The notes under the pieces are model-generated. The model ran no database searches and was not told the origin of the DNA. It saw only the letters and a program-made list of their open reading frames with translations. Positions 17,006 through 27,629 of a stretch of 64,000 nt of DNA are shown piece by piece. The position numbers and the translations under genes are program-made. Source of the DNA: Pseudomonas lini (GTDB lineage Bacteria > Pseudomonadota > Gammaproteobacteria > Pseudomonadales > Pseudomonadaceae); the NCBI RefSeq assembly GCF_001042905.1, contig NZ_JYLB01000003.1, forward strand, positions 620,001-684,000, read 5' to 3'. How positions within the stretch are numbered: the first letter of the stretch is position 1; the number at the start of each line of letters is the position of its first letter.

Positions 17006-19696
17006 TCACGCCAGACGCGACAGCATTTCCTTGGCTTCGCTCTTCTGACCGGGATCGCCCTCGGTCACCACCTCATTGAGGATGTCCCGAGCGCCGTCGT
17101 TGTCGCCCATGTCGATGTAGGCCTGGGCCAGGTCGAGTTTGGTGGCGACTTCGTCGGTGCCGGAGAGGAAATCGAAGTCCGGCTCATCAGCCGCGGAGGC
17201 CAAAGCGTCTTCGGCGGTGAAGCTCGGCTCACCGAGACTCTGGGACAGACGATCCAGCTCCGCATTGACGTCGTTGAGTTCACTTTCAAAGGCGTCAGGC
17301 TGATCGCTTTCGAAGGCATCAGGCTGATCCGGGGCGGCAGCGTCCATTTCATCGGCCAATGACAGGTCGAAATCCGCAGGCAACTCCAGGTCGTCGAGCG
17401 TCGGCTCGGTCACGGGTGGCGCTTCGGCGGCGGGCAAGTCCTTGAGGTCTTCATCCAGACTCAGCAGGAAGTCGTCTTCGGCCAACGTTGCCGGCGAGGC
17501 ATTGCCACCCAGATCCATGTCCAGGTCGAAGTCCGACAGATCGTCGAGGTTTTCCTTGATTTCAGTCTGTTGCTGCAACACCGACTCAAAGCTCAGATCG
17601 TCGTCCAGCGGGAATTCGTCCAGCTCAGCCAGAGCTTCTGGCGCTGGTGTTGGCTCCGGCTCCGGTGCTGGCTCTGGCACCGCCGCAACGGCAGGCGAGA
17701 TTGGAGTAGCCACATCCAGATCGTCCAGGCTCAGATCGAATGCGCTGTCAAAGTCGGACAATGCCGGTTCCGGGGCTTGCGGTTCGTCCAGCAGCAAGTC
17801 CTTGACGTACTGCGCGTCCAGCTCGGCGGCGATCGCAGCGGCAGCCAGACCGCTGGCCGCCACAACAGCCATGGCCGGGAAGCGACTTTTCAACTCTTCG
17901 ACCCGAGCGAAGTTATCGCCGTTGGCTACCAGTTGACGCTCTTGGGCGACGAACGCATCGCGGTCACCCTGCTGACCGTAGACCTCCATCAGCTTCAAGC
18001 GCAGGTCACTGCGTTGCGGCTCTTGCTTGATAGCGTCTTCCAGCAATGCAGCAGCCTGATTCAGACGACCGCCCGCAATGTGCGACTGCGCCTGAGCCAG
18101 TACGTCGTCGGAACGCTCGGAACGCTCGGCGGCAGGCGATACCAGTGGCGCAGCGATCGGCGGCGTTACCACAACCGGGGCAATCACCGGGGCCGGAGCG
18201 GGTGCAGGCGTTGGTGCGGTCGCAAGTTTCACGCTCGGCGGCGGAACTTCCAGGCCTTCGAAGCTGCTTTCCGGCAGGTCCTGGTCGACGGAGAACTCTT
18301 GTTCCTCCTCCAAGGCACGGGCCATGCGCAGATGCTTCTCGGCCTCTTGCTGGGCTTTGCGGCGACGGGCCAGCAACAGCAGCAAGAGCAGCAGAACCAC
18401 CGCACCGCCACCCACCAGCCCCAGCAGGATCGGGTTGGTCAGCAGCTCGTTGAATTTCTGATCATCGGATGTCGCAGGCGTTGGCTCGGTGGCTGGTGCC
18501 GGAGCGGCCTCTGGTGCGGCGGCTTCTGGTGCAGCAGCCTCTGGCGCAGGAGCCGGAGCCGCGTCCGCAGGCGTTGCCGCAGGGGTGGCCGCCAGCTCAG
18601 CAGACATCGCCGGAGCGCCCGAAGCTGGTGCATCCGCGCCGGCTTCGGCCTGCAACTTGGCCAATTGATTGTTCTTCAGTTCGATCAGGCGTTGCAGCTT
18701 GTCCAGCTGACTTTGCAGATCGTTCATGCGGCTTTTTTGTTCAGCGTTGTCACGACGAGCCGCGTCGAGGCTTTCCTCGGTGACAGCCAGTTTGTCGCTC
18801 AAGGCTTTCGCATCACCGGCGGCACCTTTGCCACCCTTGCCGGTGTCGGCAGAGACCAGGCTCAGTTTGTCTGTTGCGGCTTGCGACGAAGCACCTTCAC
18901 CGCGAGCGCGTTTGGTGGCGTCGAGTTGCTGCTGACCGGTTCCCGGTTTCGCCACGTAGCGACGGCCCTGACGCCACGCGGTGTTCTGCGCGGCGACCTC
19001 AGCGATGGCCTTGGGTTGTGGCAGGTTAGTGCTCTGCACCTGATCAGGCAGGCGCAGCACCTGACCGGTTTTCAGTCGGTTGATGTTGCCGTCGATGAAC
19101 GCATCCGGGTTCAGCGCCTGGATGGCCAGCATGGTCTGCTGGATCGAACCGCCATTGCGCACCTTCGCGGCGATTTCCCACAGGGTATCGCGCGGAGTGG
19201 TGGTGTGTTGCGACGGCTTGGCGGCGCTAGTGACCGGCGCGGTCACTGTTTCGGATGGCGCCGGTTGTGCGGCGGCATCGGCGGTCTGCGGCGAGAATTT
19301 GGACGGATCGAGCAGCACGCTGTAATCGCGTAGCAGACGACCGTTGGGCCACATCACCTGAACCAGGAATTTCACCATCGGTTCGGAGAGCGGTTTGCTG
19401 GACGTGACGCGCAGGATGCTTTTGCCGCTGGCGTTGAGCACCGGGGTGAAGGTCAGGTCATTGAGAAACGCCTGACGATCGACACCGGCCTTGGCGAAAT
19501 CTTCGGGCGAGGCCAGGCTCGGCACCACTTCGGCAGCCGTGAGGTCCTTGACGTCGAGCAACTCGATTTCTGCTACCAGAGGCTGGTTCAGCGTCGATTT
19601 CAGGGTCAATTCCCCGAGCCCGAGGGCATGCGCCATACCGGAGGACAGCGCCGAGGCGGCCGCTATTGCTAACACCAGTTTGCGAACTTGAACCAT
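17006..19696 (-). CDS. fimV: FimV-family polar hub protein
   Basis: 896 residues. Signal peptide (ending SGMAHA), FimV N-terminal domain (LGLGELTLKSTLNQPLVAEIELLDV), a LysM peptidoglycan-binding domain (TTPRDTLWEIAAKV...NINRLKTGQVLRLP, about 165-215), a coiled coil (about 290-345), an Ala/Pro-rich linker, one transmembrane helix (GLVGGGAVVLLLLLLLLARRRK, about 425-447), then a long acidic cytoplasmic region with Asp/Glu/Leu repeats and the conserved C-terminal TPR-like FimV domain (ATKLDLAQAYIDMGDNDGARDIL). In Pseudomonas FimV organises the pole for type IV pili, twitching and cAMP signalling. Repeats such as QPDAFESD occur near the C-terminus. Confidence 0.94.
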   Translation of the reverse strand: MVQVRKLVLAIAAASALSSGMAHALGLGELTLKSTLNQPLVAEIELLDVKDLTAAEVVPSLASPEDFAKAGVDRQAFLNDLTFTPVLNASGKSILRVTSSKPLSEPMVKFLVQVMWPNGRLLRDYSVLLDPSKFSPQTADAAAQPAPSETVTAPVTSAAKPSQHTTTPRDTLWEIAAKVRNGGSIQQTMLAIQALNPDAFIDGNINRLKTGQVLRLPDQVQSTNLPQPKAIAEVAAQNTAWRQGRRYVAKPGTGQQQLDATKRARGEGASSQAATDKLSLVSADTGKGGKGAAGDAKALSDKLAVTEESLDAARRDNAEQKSRMNDLQSQLDKLQRLIELKNNQLAKLQAEAGADAPASGAPAMSAELAATPAATPADAAPAPAPEAAAPEAAAPEAAPAPATEPTPATSDDQKFNELLTNPILLGLVGGGAVVLLLLLLLLARRRKAQQEAEKHLRMARALEEEQEFSVDQDLPESSFEGLEVPPPSVKLATAPTPAPAPAPVIAPVVVTPPIAAPLVSPAAERSERSDDVLAQAQSHIAGGRLNQAAALLEDAIKQEPQRSDLRLKLMEVYGQQGDRDAFVAQERQLVANGDNFARVEELKSRFPAMAVVAASGLAAAAIAAELDAQYVKDLLLDEPQAPEPALSDFDSAFDLSLDDLDVATPISPAVAAVPEPAPEPEPTPAPEALAELDEFPLDDDLSFESVLQQQTEIKENLDDLSDFDLDMDLGGNASPATLAEDDFLLSLDEDLKDLPAAEAPPVTEPTLDDLELPADFDLSLADEMDAAAPDQPDAFESDQPDAFESELNDVNAELDRLSQSLGEPSFTAEDALASAADEPDFDFLSGTDEVATKLDLAQAYIDMGDNDGARDILNEVVTEGDPGQKSEAKEMLSRLA

Positions 19697-19904
19697 AACC
19701 TCTTCCTTTGTTTGAACATTCCTCGGCCAGCGAGAAGGTGTTGATTGCCGCTGCCGTAAGGCATTGCGCGCGGCGGCGAAAGGTCGTCGCGCGCGATCAT
19801 TTCATTCATGCAATGGGAAGCCCTGCGGGGTGGCTCACCTTAAGCATTCCGGCCAAGCATGACGCTCGACGGGAATCATTCGATAAATTGTCGCCAAGTA
19901 TCTT

Positions 19905-20915
19905 TTACAGCAGGTCTTTTATCAACAATTCAGCCACCTGCACAGCATTGAGCGCGGCACCTTTGCGTACGTTATCTGACGTCAACCACACATTAAGTTC
20001 CGCCGGGTCGTCGATCCCGCTGCGAACCCGACCAACGTAAACCACGTCCTGCCCTACCGCATCGCCTACCGGGGTCGGATAATCGCCCGCCTCGACCAGT
20101 TCGATACCGGGCGCCGCTTCCAGGGCTGCGTTGACTTTCGCCAGATCGACAGCGCTCGAAGACTGCAAGGTCACGCTAAAGCTATCGCCGAAAAACACCG
20201 GAGCTTGAATACAAGTGACGGAAATCTTTAATAAAGGCAGCGCCATGACCTGACGCAGTTCGCGTACCAGGCGTTTTTCCAGCAACGTATGGCCCTGATC
20301 ATCAGGTTTGCCGACTTGCGCCAGCAGGTTGAAAGCCATCTGCCGATCGAAGAACGCTGGCTCCAGCGGACGCACATTAAGCAGCTCGGCGGTTTGCCGG
20401 GCCAGCTCGGTGACCGCTTCGCGGCCTTGGGCAGAGACCGCCAGACACGCCGTCAGGCTGATGCGTTGCAGGTCGAGCAAACCGAGCAACGGAGCCAGCA
20501 CCACCGCCAGCGTCGCGGCCGAAGGGCTTGGGCTGCTGACCTGGAAGGGCTTTTTCAGGCCGGCCAGAATTTCAGCGTTGGCCTCAGGCACCACTTGCGG
20601 CGCCTGATCGGCGGGCAAGGCGCCGGACAGGTCGATCAGCGAGCAACCGGCGGCCGTGGCACGCGGAGCGAAACTGAGGGTCACCGCCGGGCCGGCGGCA
20701 AAGAACACCAACTGGACTTTGCTGAAATCGAATTCATCGACTTCCCGCACCCGCACGTTCTTGCCGCGAAACGGCACCGAATGCCCGGCCGATTCACTGC
20801 TGGCCAGCAGGTGCAGGTTACCGACCGGAAAGTCCCGCTCTTCGAGAATCTGGACGAGTGTTTCGCCGACAGTACCGGTGGCGCCGATCACGGCAATATC
20901 AAAGGACTGGCTCAT
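19905..20915 (-). CDS. Aspartate-semialdehyde dehydrogenase paralogue (Usg-like), probably catalytically inactive
   Basis: 336 residues with the fold of the dehydrogenase: NADP-binding VIGATGTVGETL (9-20) and the IDLSGAL segment. The three catalytic positions of active enzymes are altered. Where the active-site NC(T/S) should be there is SPSPSAA (128-134), the substrate-binding arginine of the CVRVP motif is Q237 (CIQAP), and the general-base histidine of the GHS motif is D244 (GDS). The real asd gene lies immediately upstream on the same strand. A non-catalytic paralogue next to asd is found in other Pseudomonas and resembles E. coli Usg; its role is unknown. Confidence 0.85.
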   Translation of the reverse strand: MSQSFDIAVIGATGTVGETLVQILEERDFPVGNLHLLASSESAGHSVPFRGKNVRVREVDEFDFSKVQLVFFAAGPAVTLSFAPRATAAGCSLIDLSGALPADQAPQVVPEANAEILAGLKKPFQVSSPSPSAATLAVVLAPLLGLLDLQRISLTACLAVSAQGREAVTELARQTAELLNVRPLEPAFFDRQMAFNLLAQVGKPDDQGHTLLEKRLVRELRQVMALPLLKISVTCIQAPVFFGDSFSVTLQSSSAVDLAKVNAALEAAPGIELVEAGDYPTPVGDAVGQDVVYVGRVRSGIDDPAELNVWLTSDNVRKGAALNAVQVAELLIKDLL

Positions 20916-21008
20916 GGTTCTACCTCTGGCGAAACGGGGGGAGCGGCACTTTACCGGGTGGTTGGCAGTGAGGCAATTCGGCGGAGACCTGCGGCGCCAG
21001 TTCCGGCC

Positions 21009-21101
21009 TCATCGCGGGCAAGCCCGCTCCCACAGGTTTTGTGTTGCTCCCATATTTTGCATACGACCCCAACCTTGTGGGAGCGGGCTTGCCCGCGATG
21101 A
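21009..21101. repeat. REPIN: inverted REP pair (GGCAAGCCCGCTCCCACA)
   Basis: Two perfect 26-base complementary arms (21009-21034 and 21076-21101) separated by 41 bases, lying between the Usg-like gene and the asd terminator. Confidence 0.9.
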
Positions 21102-21142
21102 CGGTATAGCTGACAACCGAGTACCCTCAGACTGTCGCGCAT

Positions 21143-21176
21143 AAAAAAACCCGCACCTCTTTCAAGGCGCGGGCTC
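21143..21176 (-). terminator. Rho-independent terminator after asd
   Basis: A GCCCGCGCC/GGTGCGGG stem followed on the minus strand by seven T residues, about 20 bases beyond the asd stop. Confidence 0.8.
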
Positions 21177-21194
21177 TTTCATTACTTCAACAGA

Positions 21195-22307
21195 TCAACG
21201 CTCAAGCAGAATCCGTAGCATGCGACGCAGCGGTTCGGCCGCGCCCCACAGCAGTTGGTCACCGACGGTGAAGGCACCGACGAACTGCGAACCCATGTTC
21301 AGCTTGCGCAGACGGCCAACCGGCACGTTCAGGGTACCGGTAACCTTTGTAGGGCTCAGCTCCTGCATGCTGATTTCACGGTTGTTCGGCACCAGTTTGA
21401 CCCAAGGGTTGTGCTGGCTGATCAGCCCTTCGATGTCGGCGATCGGCACGTCTTTGTTCAGCTTGATGGTCAGCGCCTGGCTGTGGCAACGCATGGCGCC
21501 GACGCGCACGCAGATACCGTCGACCGGGATCGGGCTCTTGAAGCGACCGAGGATCTTGTTGGTCTCGGCCTGGGCCTTCCACTCTTCGCGGCTCTGACCG
21601 TTCGGCAGTTCCTTGTCGATCCACGGGATCAGGCTGCCGGCCAGCGGTACGCCGAAGTTTTCGGTCGGGTACGCGTCGCTGCGCATGGCTTCGGCGACAC
21701 GGCGGTCGATGTCGAGGATGGCGCTGGCCGGATCGGCCAGTTGATCGGCGACAGCGCCGTGGGTCACACCCATTTGCTTGATCAGTTCACGCATGTGCTG
21801 CGCGCCGCCACCGGAGGCCGCCTGATAGGTCATGGCGCTCATCCACTCGACCAGACCGGCTTCAAACAGGCCGCCCAGGCCCATCAGCATCAGGCTGACG
21901 GTGCAGTTGCCGCCGATGTAGTTCTTGGTGCCCGCGTCGAGCTGCTGGTCGATGACCTTGCGGTTCACCGGGTCCAGCACGATCACCGCGTCATCCTGCA
22001 TGCGCAGGCTGGAAGCGGCGTCGATCCAGTAACCCTGCCAGCCAGCTTCACGCAATTTCGGGAAGACTTCGCTGGTGTAGTCGCCACCCTGGCAGGTCAG
22101 AATCACGTCGAGGGTTTTCAGCTCTTCAATGCTGTAAGCGTCCTTGAGCGGAGCAATGTCCTTGCCCACGGACGGGCCTTGGCCACCGACATTGGAAGTG
22201 GTGAAAAACACCGGCTCAATAAGATCGAAATCCTGCTCTTCCAGCATCCGCTGCATGAGCACGGAACCGACCATACCGCGCCAACCGATCAGACCTACAC
22301 GTTTCAT
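21195..22307 (-). CDS. asd: Aspartate-semialdehyde dehydrogenase
   Basis: 370 residues. NADP-binding [13 protein letters not shown] at the N-terminus, catalytic cysteine in [21 protein letters not shown], and the arginine/histidine pair in [13 protein letters not shown], all intact. It reduces aspartyl phosphate to the semialdehyde, the branch point for lysine/diaminopimelate, threonine and methionine. It sits about 70 bases downstream of leuB, a conserved Pseudomonas arrangement, and has its own terminator. Confidence 0.97.
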   Translation of the reverse strand: MKRVGLIGWRGMVGSVLMQRMLEEQDFDLIEPVFFTTSNVGGQGPSVGKDIAPLKDAYSIEELKTLDVILTCQGGDYTSEVFPKLREAGWQGYWIDAASSLRMQDDAVIVLDPVNRKVIDQQLDAGTKNYIGGNCTVSLMLMGLGGLFEAGLVEWMSAMTYQAASGGGAQHMRELIKQMGVTHGAVADQLADPASAILDIDRRVAEAMRSDAYPTENFGVPLAGSLIPWIDKELPNGQSREEWKAQAETNKILGRFKSPIPVDGICVRVGAMRCHSQALTIKLNKDVPIADIEGLISQHNPWVKLVPNNREISMQELSPTKVTGTLNVPVGRLRKLNMGSQFVGAFTVGDQLLWGAAEPLRRMLRILLER

Positions 22308-22374
22308 CGCAACTACACCTTCTTAAAAGTGGGCCGCTGCTTTCATGGTTGAAAGTTGCAGCGGGCCAAAGAGA

Positions 22375-23457
<1,083 letters not shown>

Positions 23458-23516
23458 GCTTTCCTCATGTCATCAGTCGGCACGCCCTTGGGCATGCCCG
23501 GAAAAAGTCTTGGCGC

Positions 23517-24284
23517 TTATCGTTCAGCCATCAGCACCAGCACATCTGTACTGAACGAACCATCGGCCTCAATCTCAAAATATTCGCGAACTTCATTGCC
23601 CATCGATTGCTGTAACTCGAGGATCGCCGCGCGCATTACTTGCGGCGTGCGCATGCGCTCGACCCAGGACGTGTATTCAAGGCGCAGCCGTTGGCGCGTG
23701 GTGCTGCGGGTATGCAACCCCGCTTCGCTGACCTGACGCAACCACTCACCGGCAGAATAATCGCGCACGTGGCTGGTGTCGCGCAGCACTTCGACGCTTT
23801 GCAGGTAAGTGTCGAACAACGGGCTGCCCGGTGACAACACATCGATGAACGCCGCCACCCCACCCGGCTTCAGCACCCGACGAACTTCGCGCAGGGCCAG
23901 CCCGAGGTCGCTCCAATGGTGTGCCGAATAACGGCTGAAGACGAAATCGAACTCGCCATCGGCGAATGGCAGGCGCTCGGCGGCACCCAGTACCGTGGAC
24001 ACGTTGCTCAAGCCGCGATCGGCGGCAGCAGTGGCCACCACGTCGAGCATCTGTTGGGACAGGTCATAGGCCACCACTTCCTTGGCCAGCGAAGCCACGT
24101 GAAAACTCACATGACCGGCGCCGCAACCGAGGTCGAGCACGCGGGCATCACCCTGCCCCGCCAGTTCAGCCTGTAGCAGCGCGAATTCAGTGCCTTGAGC
24201 GTGTACGGCGCTGCTCAGATAGGCCGAGGCCTGCTCACCGAATTGCTTTTGTACTACCTGACTGTGCTGGGCGGTGCTGGTCAT
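23517..24284 (-). CDS. Class I SAM-dependent methyltransferase
   Basis: 255 residues from the ATG at 24284 (MTSTAQHSQVVQKQFG); the 53 codons upstream are REP DNA. The SAM-binding motif I is VLDLGCGAGHVSFHVA, motif II acidic VVAYDLSQQML, then FDFVFSRYSAHHW and the LKPGGVAAFIDVLSP post-motif, a Methyltransf_11/UbiE-like layout. Substrate unknown. Its position between leuD and leuB is conserved in Pseudomonas as I recall it, but nothing in the sequence ties it to leucine synthesis. Confidence 0.88.
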   Translation of the reverse strand: MTSTAQHSQVVQKQFGEQASAYLSSAVHAQGTEFALLQAELAGQGDARVLDLGCGAGHVSFHVASLAKEVVAYDLSQQMLDVVATAAADRGLSNVSTVLGAAERLPFADGEFDFVFSRYSAHHWSDLGLALREVRRVLKPGGVAAFIDVLSPGSPLFDTYLQSVEVLRDTSHVRDYSAGEWLRQVSEAGLHTRSTTRQRLRLEYTSWVERMRTPQVMRAAILELQQSMGNEVREYFEIEADGSFSTDVLVLMAER

Positions 24285-24320
24285 AGTTATGTCCTGATAT
24301 TTGTGTTGTCTGATCTGCCG

Positions 24321-24393
24321 CCTTCGCGAGCAAGCCCGCTCCCACATTTGAAATGCATTCCAATGTGGGAGCGGGCTTGCCCGCGATGAGGCC
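24321..24393. repeat. REPIN: short inverted REP pair
   Basis: GCGAGCAAGCCCGCTCCCACATT on the left is matched by AATGTGGGAGCGGGCTTGCC on the right, with only about 11 bases between the arms. The outer ends differ (TTCGCGAG versus CGCGATGAG). It lies in the spacer between leuD and the methyltransferase. Confidence 0.88.
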
Positions 24394-24421
24394 GGCACTG
24401 CCTGCATCAATTCCGGATCAA

Positions 24422-25066
24422 TCACGCGTCGCGAAACAACCAAGGCTGGCTCGCGCGATGCTTGGCTTCAAACGTGGCAATCGCCTCGTGGTCCTGCAAG
24501 GTCAGGCCGATATCGTCCAGGCCATTGAGCAGGCAGTGTTTGCGGAAAGCGTCGATTTCGAAATTCAACACCTTGCCATCTGGACGAGTCACGGTCTGGG
24601 CTTGCAGATCAACCTGCAACTGATAGCCCGGAGTCGCCTCAACCTGCTGGAACAGTTCATCGACTTCAGCGTCGCTCAAGATGATCGGCAGCAAGCCGTT
24701 CTTGAAGCTGTTGTTGAAGAAGATGTCGGCATAGCTCGGCGCGATGATGCTGCGAAAACCGTACTCTTCCAGCGCCCACGGCGCGTGTTCGCGGCTGGAG
24801 CCGCAACCGAAGTTCTCGCGGGCCAGCAACACGCTGGCGCCCTGATAACGCTCGGCGTTGAGGACAAAGTCCTTGTTCAACGGGCGCTTGGAGTTGTCCT
24901 GATACGGCTGCCCGACATCCAGGTAACGCCATTCATCGAACAGGTTCGGGCCGAAACCGGTGCGCTTGATCGACTTCAAGAACTGCTTGGGAATGATCTG
25001 ATCGGTGTCGACGTTGGCACGATCCAAAGGCGCGACAAGACCAGTGTGCTGGGTAAAAGCTTTCAT
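24422..25066 (-). CDS. leuD: 3-isopropylmalate dehydratase small subunit
   Basis: 214 residues, aconitase swivel domain. Typical segments are [39 protein letters not shown] and [13 protein letters not shown]. With LeuC it isomerises 2- to 3-isopropylmalate. It begins 11 bases after leuC, so one transcript is very likely. Confidence 0.97.
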   Translation of the reverse strand: MKAFTQHTGLVAPLDRANVDTDQIIPKQFLKSIKRTGFGPNLFDEWRYLDVGQPYQDNSKRPLNKDFVLNAERYQGASVLLARENFGCGSSREHAPWALEEYGFRSIIAPSYADIFFNNSFKNGLLPIILSDAEVDELFQQVEATPGYQLQVDLQAQTVTRPDGKVLNFEIDAFRKHCLLNGLDDIGLTLQDHEAIATFEAKHRASQPWLFRDA

Positions 25067-25077
25067 GCTGCGCTCCT

Positions 25078-26496
25078 TTAGATCAATTCACGGACGTCGA
25101 TGAAACGACCGTTCACAGCGGCGGCGGCGGCCATGGCCGGGCTCACGAGGTGGGTACGACCACCGGCGCCCTGACGGCCTTCGAAGTTACGGTTGGAGGT
25201 CGACGCGCAATGCTCGCCCGACTCCAAACGGTCCGGGTTCATCGCCAGGCACATCGAGCAACCAGGCTCGCGCCATTCGAAACCGGCTTCGAGGAAAATC
25301 TTGTCCAGGCCTTCGGATTCGGCCTGAGCCTTCACCAGCCCCGAACCCGGCACCACGATGGCCTGTTTGATGGTCGACGCCACTTTGCGGCCCTTGGCGA
25401 TCACGGCAGCGGCGCGCAGATCTTCGATCCGCGAGTTGGTGCAGGAGCCAATGAATACGCGGTCCAGCTGAATGTCGGTGATCGCCTGATTGGCGGTCAA
25501 ACCCATGTACTTCAACGCGCGTTCGATGGAGCCACGCTTGACCAGGTCCATTTCCTTCGCAGGATCGGGAACGTTCTGATCGACAGCCAAGACCATCTCA
25601 GGCGAGGTGCCCCAGCTGACTTGCGGCTTGATCTGAGTGGCATCGAGTTCGACGATGGTGTCGAACTTGGCATCCGCGTCGGAAACCAGGTCTTTCCAAG
25701 CCTCGACAGCCAAGTCCCATTCCGCGCCTTTCGGAGCAAATGGACGGCCCTTGACGTAAGCCACGGTTTTTTCGTCGGCGGCCACCAGACCTACGCGAGC
25801 GCCGGCCTCGATCGCCATGTTGCAAATGGTCATGCGACCTTCAACGGACAAGTCGCGAATCGCGCTACCGGCGAATTCGATGGCATGGCCGTTACCGCCG
25901 GCGGTGCCGATCTTGCCGATCACCGCGAGGACGATGTCCTTGGCGGTCACGCCGAACGGCAATTGGCCTTCGACGGACACCAGCATGTTCTTCATCTTTT
26001 TCGCGACCAGGCACTGAGTGGCGAGCACGTGCTCGACCTCGGAAGTGCCGATACCGTGAGCCAAGGCACCGAATGCGCCGTGGGTCGAGGTGTGGGAGTC
26101 GCCGCAGACCACGGTCATGCCCGGCAAGGTTGCGCCCTGCTCCGGGCCGATGACGTGGACGATGCCTTGGCGGACATCATTCATCTTGAATTCGACGATG
26201 CCGTATTCGTCGCAGTTATCGTCGAGGGTCTGAACCTGCAAACGCGAGACCTGGTCGACAATCGCTTCTATGCCGCCCTTGCGCTCCGGAGTCGTCGGAA
26301 CGTTGTGGTCCGGGGTCGCGATGTTGGCATCGATGCGCCAAGGCTTGCGCCCGGCCAGACGCAGGCCTTCGAAAGCTTGCGGCGAGGTCACTTCGTGGAT
26401 GATGTGACGATCGATATAGATCAGCGCCGAGCCATCGTCGCGCTGCTTGACCAAATGCGAATCCCAGAGCTTGTCGTAGAGCGTTTTGCCGGCCAT
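25078..26496 (-). CDS. leuC: 3-isopropylmalate dehydratase large subunit
   Basis: 472 residues from the ATG at 26496, which has a GAGGA ribosome-binding site; an ATG five codons upstream is less favoured. The [4Fe-4S] ligands are the cysteine in [13 protein letters not shown] and the pair in [45 protein letters not shown] is the active-site region. It is the first gene of the leuC-leuD-methyltransferase-leuB-asd block and is divergent from a LysR regulator. Confidence 0.97.
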   Translation of the reverse strand: MAGKTLYDKLWDSHLVKQRDDGSALIYIDRHIIHEVTSPQAFEGLRLAGRKPWRIDANIATPDHNVPTTPERKGGIEAIVDQVSRLQVQTLDDNCDEYGIVEFKMNDVRQGIVHVIGPEQGATLPGMTVVCGDSHTSTHGAFGALAHGIGTSEVEHVLATQCLVAKKMKNMLVSVEGQLPFGVTAKDIVLAVIGKIGTAGGNGHAIEFAGSAIRDLSVEGRMTICNMAIEAGARVGLVAADEKTVAYVKGRPFAPKGAEWDLAVEAWKDLVSDADAKFDTIVELDATQIKPQVSWGTSPEMVLAVDQNVPDPAKEMDLVKRGSIERALKYMGLTANQAITDIQLDRVFIGSCTNSRIEDLRAAAVIAKGRKVASTIKQAIVVPGSGLVKAQAESEGLDKIFLEAGFEWREPGCSMCLAMNPDRLESGEHCASTSNRNFEGRQGAGGRTHLVSPAMAAAAAVNGRFIDVRELI

Positions 26497-26571
26497 CAGA
26501 CGGTTCCTCATCAGCTTGTTTCTATGCCCCGGATCTTGAAAGTTTCAATAACCCTTTGGCTTGTGAGGTCG

Positions 26572-26624
26572 ATCCTAGGGGGTTACATTAAATAACTCAA
26601 ATTCATATTTTTCATGCTTTGCAT
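26572..26624 (-). promoter_or_regulatory. leuC promoter with candidate LysR operator
   Basis: On the minus strand a -35 TTGAGT (26595-26600) and a -10 TAGGAT (26572-26577) have a 17-base spacer, giving a leader of about 70 bases before leuC. Upstream, ATGCTTTGCAT (26614-26624) is a perfect inverted repeat (ATGC-N3-GCAT) centred about 54 bases before the predicted start site, where a LysR-type activator could bind. Inference from pattern and position. Confidence 0.5.
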
Positions 26625-26654
26625 AACCATTTGGAATACAACTGAGACATCATC

Positions 26655-27545
26655 ATGGACCTCGCCAACCTCAATGCTTTTATCGCGATTGCCGAGACCG
26701 GAAGCTTCTCCGGCGCCGGCGAACGGCTGCACCTGACGCAACCCGCCATCAGCAAACGCATCGCCGGCCTGGAACAACAATTGAAGGTGCGGCTGTTCGA
26801 TCGACTGGGCCGGGAAGTCAGCTTGACCGAAGCCGGTCGCGCCCTGCTGCCACGGGCCTATCAGATCCTCAATGTACTGGATGACACCCGCCGCGCCCTG
26901 ACCAACCTGACCGGCGAAGTCTCCGGTCGTCTGACATTGGCCACCAGTCATCACATAGGCCTGCATCGTTTACCGCCCTTATTAAGGGAGTTCACCCGAC
27001 GCTACCCACAAGTGGCGCTGGATATTCAGTTCCTCGATTCGGAAGTGGCTTACGAAGAAATCCTCCATGGCCGCGCCGAACTGGCGGTAATTACTCTTGC
27101 ACCGGAGCCCCATGCACTGGTCAAGGCCACGCCCGTGTGGGACGACCCGCTGGATTTCGTGGTCGCCCCGGAGCATTCGCTGATCGCTAACGGTCCGGTC
27201 AGCCTGGCGGATATCGCCCTGCATCCCGCGGTTTTCCCCGGCGGCAACACCTTTACCCACCACATCGTACAGCGCCTGTTCGAGGCCCAGGGCCTGACGC
27301 CGAACATCGCCATGAGCACGAATTACCTGGAAACCATAAAGATGATGGTCTCGATCGGCCTCGCCTGGAGCGTTCTTCCGCGCACCATGCTGGACGATCA
27401 AGTGGCGCGCATACCTTTGCCGGGCATACAGCTCACTCGCCAGCTAGGCTATATCCTGCACACCGAACGGACGCTGTCGAACGCGGCACGGGCCTTCATG
27501 GCTCTGCTGGATGCACAAATCGATCAGCCAGGGACTCGCGGCTAA
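26655..27545 (+). CDS. LysR-family transcriptional regulator
   Basis: 296 residues. The N-terminal winged helix-turn-helix is MDLANLNAFIAIAETGSFSGAGERLHLTQPAISKRIAGLEQQL..LFDRLGREVSLTEAGRAL, followed by a periplasmic-binding-protein-like effector domain (about 92-290). It is transcribed divergently from leuC with 158 bases between them, so leuCD control, with a leucine-pathway intermediate as effector, is a reasonable inference by analogy with other LysR regulators beside leu genes. Confidence 0.88.
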   Translation: MDLANLNAFIAIAETGSFSGAGERLHLTQPAISKRIAGLEQQLKVRLFDRLGREVSLTEAGRALLPRAYQILNVLDDTRRALTNLTGEVSGRLTLATSHHIGLHRLPPLLREFTRRYPQVALDIQFLDSEVAYEEILHGRAELAVITLAPEPHALVKATPVWDDPLDFVVAPEHSLIANGPVSLADIALHPAVFPGGNTFTHHIVQRLFEAQGLTPNIAMSTNYLETIKMMVSIGLAWSVLPRTMLDDQVARIPLPGIQLTRQLGYILHTERTLSNAARAFMALLDAQIDQPGTRG

Positions 27546-27629
27546 GCTGTGCTTCTTCTTTTTGTGCTACGCCTATAGAGCCCCAAAACCCTGTGCCTAA
27601 CGCCCAATTCAGCCCAAGGCCTGTCATCC

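Noticed and set aside
17570..19333. 587-codon plus-strand open frame
   Set aside because: Antisense to fimV; Arg/Gln/Leu-rich with no domain. fimV reads as a complete modular protein.
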